NCBI GenBank assembly: GCA_002438685.1
Contig: DJQG01000051.1
Span: 1 to 8,908, forward strand
Length of the DNA: 8,908 nt
Source of the DNA: Ruminococcaceae bacterium UBA6392
GTDB taxonomy: Bacteria > Bacillota > Clostridia > Oscillospirales > Acutalibacteraceae
Direction: 5' to 3'
In this document: in pieces, positions 1 to 5,102 of the stretch
Layout: each line of letters begins with the position of its first letter
Position numbering within the stretch: position 1 is the stretch's first letter
Program-made: the position numbers and the translations under genes
Notes under the pieces: model-generated
Databases searched by the model: none
What the model saw: the letters and a program-made list of their open reading frames with translations, nothing else
Told to the model about the DNA's origin: nothing

Positions 1-62
1 ATATACAAATCCCAATTTACCACCGATAAACGGCTCACTTCTATACATCCTGCAATAACATA
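1..62. other. Intergenic edge, nothing recognised
   Basis: This AT-rich stretch lies beyond the terminator of the MATE gene. I see no convincing reading frame, promoter or repeat in it. The neighbouring gene to the left is outside the window. Confidence 0.5.
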
Positions 63-91
63 AAACCGACCTATAAATCATAGGTCGGTTT
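63..91 (-). terminator. Rho-independent terminator of the MATE gene
   Basis: A perfect 12-bp stem (63-74 with 80-91) closes a 5-nt loop. It starts about 38 nt past the MATE stop codon. Read on the minus strand it is followed by TTTT, then ATGTTATT, a moderately U-rich tail. The plus strand has a weaker tail (TTTAACTGTTTT), so it may also work for an incoming plus-strand transcript. Confidence 0.8.
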
Positions 92-129
92 AACTGTTTT
101 ATGAACGCCCGCTGAATATCGGCTGATTT

Positions 130-1476
130 TTATCTCGTCAATACTCTGACCCACTTGAAGCGGTTGACTTTGACTATCGCCACGAAGCATTTTAGTATCT
201 GATCCGCCTTGAGCAGAGCAAAGGTGACCGCAGGCGGGAACTTGAAATAAAACGCCGAGAGCGCGGAGAGCGGAAGCACGATACACCACATGAACACTAT
301 ATCGTTGAAAAAGACGAAATTCGTATCTCCGCCGCCCGAGACTATGCCCGTGAGGCACGGCATTTCATACGCTGTGCCTATCGCCGTGACGCAGAGGATG
401 AGCACGAATATATTTGCGAGCTCCGCCGTCTCGGCCGAGGCGTTATAGACCGAGATTATCGGCTTTCGGACTAAAAGCAGAACTAAAGAAGTCAGCACGC
501 CGATAATCAGGAACATCAGCTGCATGGTCTTTGCGCCGCTCTTGACCTTTTTCATGTCTCCCTCGCCGACTGCCATGCCCGTCATGACGCGCGCCGCGTC
601 ACCTGTTGCATAGGCAACGACCGAGGTGCACTGGAACAGTGTCTGCGCTATGCTCGACGCCGCGATGCCGGAGGCTCCGAGCCTGCCGAGTATCGCCGCC
701 TGAACGGACATCGCAACGCCCCAGGAAATATTCGAGAGCAGGAGCGGCACGCCCGATTTCATGAAGTCGGCTATATAACTGCGCTCGAGCGCGAAGACAT
801 CTTTTATTCTGAGCTTTAACTTTTTATCGATGAATCTGCAATAGATTATGCTCGCGATAAACTCGACCGCCCTCGAGGTCAGCGTAGCATATGCAGCGCC
901 CTTCACTCCGAGCTCGGGTGCGCCGAAGTGACCGTAGATGAGAGTATAGTTGAGGCAGATATTTATAAGCAGGGTCGAGAGTGAGATATAAAAGCCTATT
1001 CTTACCGTCTCGACGCTGCGCATGACTCCGAGCAGCGAGTTTGAAATCGAGAACATAAGATAGGAGAATACCATTATTTTCAGGTATTCCACGCCCGCCG
1101 GGATGATGCTCTGCTCGTTCGTCAGCAGTCCCATGACCCCATAGGGCACGAACCAGACTATCGCGGACATAATCGCGCTGAGCAATAAGCTTATCCAGAA
1201 TCCGACCGCGAAAACGCGCTTTATCGGCTCGGTTTGGCGTTTGCCCCAGTACTGCGAGATGATAACGCCCATTCCGGACGCGGTGCCCGTGACGACCATT
1301 TGCAGAAGAAACTGCACCTGATTCGCTATCGCAACGCCGCTGAGCGCCGTCTCGCTGTAAGCCCCGAGCATGATATTGTCCGCGAGATTGACGCCGTAGA
1401 CGATAAGATTCTGGAGCGCTATCGTCATGGTCATCGTGAAGAAGTCGCGGTAAAATTTCTTGTCGCGTACCAACAT
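130..1476 (-). CDS. MATE family efflux transporter
   Basis: This is a 448-residue multidrug and toxic compound extrusion (MATE) transporter. The family exports cationic drugs or metabolites across the cytoplasmic membrane by antiport with Na+ or H+. The protein is hydrophobic throughout, with a typical family length (about 440-460) and room for the usual 12 helices. Family-like segments are the N-terminal NLIVYGVNLADNIMLG, the GVIISQYWGK motif near residue 75, and the late CLTGIVSGGGDTNFVFFND segment that begins the last helices. Two ATG codons lie close together. The second (ending at 1476) has a GGGGG ribosome binding site at 1484-1488 with 7-nt spacing and is preferred; the first (1482) is almost fused to it. 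A further 21-codon upstream extension has no ribosome binding site and runs into the promoter. The gene is divergent from mltG. The substrate cannot be deduced, and assignment to the NorM or DinF-like branch is not certain. Confidence 0.93.
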   Translation of the reverse strand: MLVRDKKFYRDFFTMTMTIALQNLIVYGVNLADNIMLGAYSETALSGVAIANQVQFLLQMVVTGTASGMGVIISQYWGKRQTEPIKRVFAVGFWISLLLSAIMSAIVWFVPYGVMGLLTNEQSIIPAGVEYLKIMVFSYLMFSISNSLLGVMRSVETVRIGFYISLSTLLINICLNYTLIYGHFGAPELGVKGAAYATLTSRAVEFIASIIYCRFIDKKLKLRIKDVFALERSYIADFMKSGVPLLLSNISWGVAMSVQAAILGRLGASGIAASSIAQTLFQCTSVVAYATGDAARVMTGMAVGEGDMKKVKSGAKTMQLMFLIIGVLTSLVLLLVRKPIISVYNASAETAELANIFVLILCVTAIGTAYEMPCLTGIVSGGGDTNFVFFNDIVFMWCIVLPLSALSAFYFKFPPAVTFALLKADQILKCFVAIVKVNRFKWVRVLTR

Positions 1477-1507
1477 TTTCATTCCCCCAAAAGACACATA
1501 CCGCCGT

Positions 1508-1536
1508 ATTATAGCACTTACCGCGCGGTTTGACAA
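1508..1536 (-). promoter_or_regulatory. Promoter of the MATE gene
   Basis: On the minus strand there is a -35 box TTGTCA (1531-1536), a 17-nt spacer and a perfect -10 box TATAAT (1508-1513). This predicts a start near 1501 and a leader of about 25 nt carrying the GGGGG ribosome binding site. The spacer contains the 8-bp palindrome CCGCGCGG (1521-1528). The -35 box overlaps the mltG -35 box on the other strand. Confidence 0.85.
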
Positions 1537-1558
1537 CACCCGGCGGATATACTATAAT
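1530..1558 (+). promoter_or_regulatory. Consensus sigma-A promoter of mltG
   Basis: The match to the vegetative consensus is perfect: TTGACA (1530-1535), a 17-nt spacer, and TATAAT (1553-1558). The start is predicted near 1565, leaving a leader of about 24 nt. Such a full-consensus promoter suggests strong basal transcription unless it is repressed or occluded by the divergent promoter. Confidence 0.9.
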
Positions 1559-1588
1559 CTTGTCGAAACCTGTGTAGGAGATGTTGAA

Positions 1589-2566
1589 ATGAAGAAGCTT
1601 AGAAATATATTCTGCGCGGCTCTCGCGCTGCTGCTTGCGATGTCCTGCGCGGCGTGCTCGAAGAATGTTGAGGACGGAACCACTTCCGATTCAGAGCCGG
1701 ACACGCGGGTCACTGTTATATCCGCCGACGGCACAACGGCAAAGACCGTTATTTCAAACGACGGCGGCACGCTCGCACAAAACGGCGAGACGAAAAATCA
1801 GCCCGCGGCGGGCGGAGACAATGCTCGGGAGCCGGAGAGCCCGGACGGCGGCTCGGGTCAGCGCGAAACCGTGCGCGTCACGATAACCGAGGGCATGACC
1901 CTGACTCAGATATTCAAAAAGCTCGAGGCAAACGGCGTGTGCTCTTTTAACGATTTGATGAAGACCGCCGAGAGCTATGACTACAGCTACTATCCGCTCA
2001 TCGCCGCAAGACCGTCGAACACAAGGGCGTTCAAGCTCGAGGGCTATCTTTTCCCGAACACCTACGACTTCTACAAAAACGAAAAGCCGCAGGACGCGAT
2101 AGGGCGTTTCCTGCGCGTTGGCGAAAAGTACATAACCTCTGCCGACAGGGCAAAGGCAAAATCCATGGGCTGTTCGATGGATCAGGTGCTGACCGTCGCG
2201 TCGATAATCGAAAAAGAGGGTGCGAACCCCAACGAGGTCAGAAAGATAGCCGCCGTCATATACAACCGCCTCAAAGCGGGCATGCAGCTGCAAATGGATT
2301 CGGGCATCTACTACATCGAACGCAATGTCAAGCCCTATATCTCCGGCGATGTCAACCGCTACAACAGCCTCTACAATATGTACAAATGCAAAGGTCTGCC
2401 CGCAGGTCCGATATGCAACCCCGGTGCGCGGACGATAAACGCGGCGCTCGATCCGGCGGATGTATCTTATCTCTATTTTTGCCACGACTCGAGTGCAAAA
2501 TACTACTATGCCGACACATATGAGGAACATCTCGAAAATCTGAAGAAAGCCGGAATTGCATCATAA
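1589..2566 (+). CDS. mltG: Endolytic murein transglycosylase, MltG/YceG family, lipoprotein form
   Basis: MltG cleaves nascent glycan strands at the outer face of the membrane and is thought to set strand length or release new strands. This 325-residue protein has the family signatures in order: LEGYLFPNTYDFY (residues 150-162), the catalytic region ASIIEKEG (E208 and E210; one is the expected catalytic acid), VIYNRLKAGMQLQMDSGIYY, and the C-terminal YNMYKCKGLPAGPICNPG...AALDPA...YLYF block. The N-terminus is a short basic stretch, a hydrophobic core and then cysteines (C20, C23), so it reads as a lipoprotein signal peptide instead of the usual plain transmembrane anchor. A hydrophilic linker rich in Gly, Asp, Glu and Thr follows to about residue 95. 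The start is ATG 1589, with GGAG at 1577-1580 and 8-nt spacing. A 43-codon upstream extension lacks a ribosome binding site and covers the promoter, so I rejected it. The lipobox (AMSC or CAAC) is imperfect, so lipidation is likely but not certain. Confidence 0.93.
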   Translation: MKKLRNIFCAALALLLAMSCAACSKNVEDGTTSDSEPDTRVTVISADGTTAKTVISNDGGTLAQNGETKNQPAAGGDNAREPESPDGGSGQRETVRVTITEGMTLTQIFKKLEANGVCSFNDLMKTAESYDYSYYPLIAARPSNTRAFKLEGYLFPNTYDFYKNEKPQDAIGRFLRVGEKYITSADRAKAKSMGCSMDQVLTVASIIEKEGANPNEVRKIAAVIYNRLKAGMQLQMDSGIYYIERNVKPYISGDVNRYNSLYNMYKCKGLPAGPICNPGARTINAALDPADVSYLYFCHDSSAKYYYADTYEEHLENLKKAGIAS

Positions 2567-2612
2567 GTTGCGAAAATGTCGGATAATTCACAGAAAATTC
2601 AAGTTTTGATTC

Positions 2613-2680
2613 TCCTCCGGGTATAAAAATGGACTTTGAGTGATATAATTGTACTAAAGTACATTTTTGTACTCGGAGGA
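2613..2680. repeat. 26-nt inverted repeat enclosing the trhA -10 box
   Basis: The left arm (2613-2638) and right arm (2655-2680) are inverted copies with 22 of 26 identical positions. As RNA, 25 of 26 positions pair, three of them as G-U, with a single internal mismatch (G2632/A2661). The 16-nt loop (2639-2654) contains the extended -10 box of trhA. The end of the right arm is the trhA ribosome binding site GGAGGA, and the start of the left arm is its complement. The stem is followed by CAG and five T residues directly before the ATG. A transcript reading through from mltG could therefore hide the ribosome binding site or terminate, whereas one starting at the trhA promoter would lack the left arm. 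Confidence 0.85.
2641..2649 (+). promoter_or_regulatory. Extended -10 promoter of trhA
   Basis: TGATATAAT combines a TG extension with a perfect -10 hexamer (2644-2649). No good -35 box lies at the expected position near 2621-2626, which fits an extended -10 promoter. The start is predicted near 2655-2657, at the first bases of the right arm of the inverted repeat. The resulting leader can form a small hairpin (AGTACA 2658-2663 with TGTACT 2668-2673) just before the ribosome binding site. Confidence 0.7.
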
Positions 2681-2688
2681 CAGTTTTT

Positions 2689-3360
2689 ATGAAAAGAACA
2701 CAGCTGAAAGACAGGCAGCTACCCGACTACACACGGGGAGAAGAGATATTCAACATGGTCACGCACATAGTCGGCGGCGGTCTGGCGGTAGTCATACTCG
2801 TCGCCTGCGTGACGGTCGCGGCACTCCACGGGAGCATATCGGGAGTCATAACCTCGATAGTCTACGGGCTGTCGATGATAATGCTCTACACCATGTCGAG
2901 CGTCTATCACGGCGTGCCGCGCGGCTACGCGAAGAAAGTTTTGCAGGTCATCGACCATTGCACGGTATATTTTCTGATAGTCGGAACATACACGCCGATT
3001 GCGGTCTGCGGACTGACTAAAGTCAACAAGGCAGTCGGCTGGACGGTGTTCGGCATCGTCTGGGCTCTCGCGGCGGTGGCGATAACACTAACGGCGATAG
3101 ACCTCAAAAAGTTCCGCGTATTCTCGATGATATGCTACATGGGCATGGGCTGGTGCATAATCTTCGCCGTCGTGCCGACATATCACGCGCTGGGGCTCGG
3201 CGGATTCCTCCTGCTCGTCGCGGGCGGTCTGCTCTACACCTTCGGTGCGATACTCTACGGGCTCGGGATAAAGCATCGCTATATGCACTCGGTTTTCCAT
3301 ATCTTCGTTATCCTCGGCAGCCTCGCGCACTTCTTCTGCATAGCGCTCTATGTGCTGTGA
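2689..3360 (+). CDS. trhA: Hemolysin III / TrhA family membrane protein (PAQR-type)
   Basis: This 223-residue polytopic membrane protein is of normal length for the family (about 210-220) and has about seven hydrophobic helices. Family motifs are EEIFNMVTHIVG (residues 18-29), TMSSVYH ending at H74, DHCTVYFLIVGTYTP (89-103), and the last-helix HSVFHIFV with H200 and H204. H74, H200 and H204, with an acidic partner, match the zinc-binding site known for PAQR proteins. Bacterial members are annotated as hemolysin III; TrhA in other bacteria has been linked to membrane energy and lipid homeostasis, and a true hemolytic role is doubtful. The ATG has a strong GGAGGA (2675-2680) with 8-nt spacing. 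It lies 122 nt after mltG and has its own promoter. The family assignment is firm; the cellular role is not. Confidence 0.93.
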   Translation: MKRTQLKDRQLPDYTRGEEIFNMVTHIVGGGLAVVILVACVTVAALHGSISGVITSIVYGLSMIMLYTMSSVYHGVPRGYAKKVLQVIDHCTVYFLIVGTYTPIAVCGLTKVNKAVGWTVFGIVWALAAVAITLTAIDLKKFRVFSMICYMGMGWCIIFAVVPTYHALGLGGFLLLVAGGLLYTFGAILYGLGIKHRYMHSVFHIFVILGSLAHFFCIALYVL

Positions 3361-3390
3361 AAAATGGCAATAAACATCGGCACAAACACA

Positions 3391-3425
3391 AAATCCTACC
3401 CACAAAAAAACTATGGGTAGGATTT
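3391..3425. terminator. Bidirectional terminator between trhA and the hydrolase gene
   Basis: A perfect 12-bp stem (3391-3402 with 3414-3425) encloses an A-rich 11-nt loop. The plus-strand tail is ATTTTGATTATT and the minus-strand tail is TGTGTTTGTG after TTT, so both convergent genes could end here. It begins 31 nt after the trhA stop and 14 nt from the hydrolase stop. Confidence 0.85.
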
Positions 3426-3438
3426 ATTTTGATTATTA

Positions 3439-4380
3439 TCAAAGATACTTCTTGATAAACTTATCAACGGTTGACCAATATTTTTCGGGGTCGACGGTCG
3501 AGGCTTCTGCGTGCGGTGCGCCGGGGATAACCAGCTTCTCCTTGTCGCACGCGGCGGCGCGGTAGACGCGCTCCTGCATCCAGAACGGGACGAAATCGTC
3601 CTTGTCACCGTGGATGAACAGGGTCGGCGTGACGGAGCGCGAGACCTGCTCGATGCACGAAGCTTTCTTCATGTCGTAGCCCGCTCGCAGCATCGTTGCG
3701 CTTCTTGCAGCAGAGAGGAACGGGAAGGTCGGCAGACCGTAGGCGTCCTTCATGTTGGCTCTGCACTCGTCCCAGACGGATGTATAGCCGCAATCTTCAA
3801 TAGCGCAGACGACATTCGATTCGAGCGGCTCGCCGGTAGTCATCATGACCGTCGCCGCGCCCATTGAGAGACCGAAGAGCACAATCTTCGCGTTCGCATT
3901 CTCGTTGATTATGTAGTCGATCCACGCCTTGATGTCGATTCTGTCGTTCCAGCCCATGGTGACATAGTTCGACTCGCTCGCGCCGTGACCGCAGAGATAC
4001 GGGAACAAGCAGTTGTAGCCCATCTCGTGGAATTTCTTGCCGAACGAACCCATTCTTCTGGGCGAGCCGGTGTAGCCGTGAATGACTATCACCCAGACAT
4101 CGCTCGGCTCATCTGCAAGGATTATCTCGCCGTGGACATATCCGCCGCGGGGAGTGACTATCTTCACCTTTGCGGGGCTTGCGGAGTCAAACCACTCCAT
4201 GCCCTCTTTGGTGATGCCGTCATACTCGTTCTTTTTTTCGTCCATTTTTTTGGCGATGGACTTTTTGCTCATGGTCTTGTTGAAAATCGCGTTGCCGACA
4301 GCAAGATACGCCGCGCCGACTGCTGCACCTGCGGAAGCGGCTGCTATGACAAGCTTTTCAGATGAACTTTTCTTTCCCAC
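3439..4380 (-). CDS. Alpha/beta hydrolase with N-terminal membrane anchor or signal
   Basis: This 313-residue serine hydrolase most resembles the YqkD-like and BAAT/acyl-hydrolase-like group. Residues 9-33 form an Ala/Gly-rich hydrophobic segment after a basic start, so the enzyme is probably exported or anchored with its catalytic domain outside. The fold signatures are complete: the oxyanion-side HGYTGSP near residue 100, the nucleophile elbow GLSMGA with S172, the acid in HGDKDDFVP (D261 most likely), and the catalytic histidine in PHAEAS (H290). The start is GTG 4380, with AAAGGA (4391-4396) and a 10-nt spacer. An ATG at 4388-4390 is out of frame and touches the ribosome binding site, so it was rejected. 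The substrate is unknown; an esterase, thioesterase or peptidase would all fit. It is transcribed alone, with its own promoter. Confidence 0.9.
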   Translation of the reverse strand: MGKKSSSEKLVIAAASAGAAVGAAYLAVGNAIFNKTMSKKSIAKKMDEKKNEYDGITKEGMEWFDSASPAKVKIVTPRGGYVHGEIILADEPSDVWVIVIHGYTGSPRRMGSFGKKFHEMGYNCLFPYLCGHGASESNYVTMGWNDRIDIKAWIDYIINENANAKIVLFGLSMGAATVMMTTGEPLESNVVCAIEDCGYTSVWDECRANMKDAYGLPTFPFLSAARSATMLRAGYDMKKASCIEQVSRSVTPTLFIHGDKDDFVPFWMQERVYRAAACDKEKLVIPGAPHAEASTVDPEKYWSTVDKFIKKYL

Positions 4381-4424
4381 TGAAATTCATTCCTTTCATT
4401 TTTATATGAGCTTTATACAGGAGT

Positions 4425-4453
4425 ATTCTATCATAAAAAGTCTGCAGTTGCAA
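4425..4453 (-). promoter_or_regulatory. Promoter of the alpha/beta hydrolase gene
   Basis: The minus strand reads TTGCAA (-35, 4448-4453), a 17-nt spacer, then TAGAAT (-10, 4425-4430) with a TG extension. The start is predicted near 4418, giving a leader of about 38 nt. It begins right after the terminator of the upstream microprotein gene, which supports a separate transcription unit. Confidence 0.75.
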
Positions 4454-4456
4454 TAA

Positions 4457-4487
4457 CAAAAAGCCCCTGCAAAATAACGCAGGGACT
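4457..4487 (-). terminator. Terminator of the Gln/Asn-rich microprotein gene
   Basis: A 9-bp stem (4462-4470 with 4479-4487, one G-U pair) has an 8-nt loop and is followed on the minus strand by TTTTTGTT. It lies about 34 nt past the stop codon of the 41-residue frame. A terminator here supports this small frame being a real transcribed gene. Confidence 0.8.
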
Positions 4488-4497
4488 CCTGATATGT

Positions 4498-4515
4498 ACC
4501 CGCCGCGCGGCGGGT
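4498..4515. repeat. Perfect 18-bp GC-rich palindrome
   Basis: The sequence ACCCGCCGC followed by its exact reverse complement forms an uninterrupted 18-bp palindrome. It starts 5 nt after the microprotein stop codon and ends 10 nt before the terminator stem. As RNA it gives a 7-bp stem with a GCGC loop. No T-tract follows, so it is not itself a standard terminator. It could stabilise the 3' end or bind a protein. Confidence 0.8.
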
Positions 4516-4520
4516 GAGGC

Positions 4521-4646
4521 TTATTCCTCGTTGAGCTTATTGCGCTTGTTCTGAGCCTTGTTCTCCTGCTGATTCTGCTGCTTGTTGTTCTGCTGCTGAT
4601 TCTGCTGGTTCTGACCCTGCTTGTTCTGCTGATTGCGGTTTTCCAT
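4521..4646 (-). CDS. 41-residue Gln/Asn-rich microprotein, function unknown
   Basis: A short frame with ATG at 4646 encodes 41 residues, of which 14 are Gln and 12 are Asn; most of the rest are Lys, Glu and Arg. It has almost no hydrophobic residues and no Cys, so it is probably a soluble, disordered, hydrophilic protein. It begins MENRNQQNKQ and ends NKRNKLNEE. A GGAG (4657-4660) lies 10 nt upstream, a slightly long spacing. A palindrome and a good terminator follow. I do not recognise the family. The composition recalls some small spore-associated proteins, such as gamma-type small acid-soluble proteins, but there is no motif match, so this is only a suggestion. I found no clear promoter between it and gatC. 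The CAG/AAC/AAG repetition could also be simple-sequence drift, but the intact frame and terminator argue for a gene. Confidence 0.7.
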   Translation of the reverse strand: MENRNQQNKQGQNQQNQQQNNKQQNQQENKAQNKRNKLNEE

Positions 4647-4767
4647 TGAGAGCACACTCCATAGATCCCTTCGCGGGAAAATTAGGATTTTTTCAAATCC
4701 GTTTTATATTCTTTCCCTATGTTCTCGTTTTTATGAGCCTGAAAATAATGAAATTTTTGCCTTTTTC

Positions 4768-4783
4768 TGATATAATTTATAAT
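4768..4783 (+). promoter_or_regulatory. gatCAB promoter with two tandem -10 boxes
   Basis: TGATATAAT (4768-4776) is an extended -10 element. A second TATAAT (4778-4783) follows after one base. No good -35 box precedes the first; TTTGCC (4756-4761) lies 16 nt before the second and is a poor match. Starts are expected near 4783-4790, giving a short leader of about 20 nt before gatC. Confidence 0.7.
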
Positions 4784-4806
4784 AGAAAGCTTACGGAGGT
4801 CAGCAG

Positions 4807-5094
4807 ATGGAAATATCCGACGAACTCATATCGCATCTCGAATCGCTCGCGCACATAGAACTTGACGCCGGCGAGCGCGAGGATTGCCGCAGAGATTTTG
4901 AAAAGATAATATCATATATGGACACGCTGTCGGCACTCGATACCGACGGCGTTAAGCCGCTGACCGGTTTATCCGACACGGTGAATGTCCTGCGAGAAGA
5001 TGAACCGGGCGAGACGCTCAGCGTAGAAGAGGCTCTGTCGAATGCTTTTGAAACGGCGGACGGCTGCTTCTGCGTCCCGAAGACAGTGGAATGA
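4807..5094 (+). CDS. gatC: Asp/Glu-tRNA amidotransferase subunit C
   Basis: GatC is the small subunit that wraps around and stabilises GatA in the cytoplasmic GatCAB complex. At 95 residues it has the usual length. It shows the family pattern: an N-terminal helix (ELISHLESLAHIELD), a second helix (CRRDFEKIISYMDTLSALDTDGVKPL) and the later LREDEPGETLSVEEALSNA segment. The ATG has GGAGGT (4795-4800) with a 6-nt spacer. It is the first gene of gatC-gatA-gatB; its stop is 8 nt before the preferred gatA start. The context makes the call secure. Confidence 0.95.
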   Translation: MEISDELISHLESLAHIELDAGEREDCRRDFEKIISYMDTLSALDTDGVKPLTGLSDTVNVLREDEPGETLSVEEALSNAFETADGCFCVPKTVE

Positions 5095-5102
5095 GGTGCG
5101 CT

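Noticed and set aside
1460..1588. Longer N-terminus for mltG starting at 1460
   Set aside because: It would contain the full-consensus promoter and lacks a ribosome binding site; the ATG at 1589 has GGAG and begins a signal peptide.
1754..2530. A 258-codon open frame on the minus strand, antisense to mltG
   Set aside because: It lies wholly within mltG, has no ribosome binding site or family motif, and its composition is that of a mirrored GC-rich gene.
4358..4657. A 99-codon minus-strand frame overlapping the microprotein
   Set aside because: It is a shifted reading of the CAG/AAC repeats, giving Ser/Arg-Thr runs, and crosses both the terminator and the hydrolase promoter.
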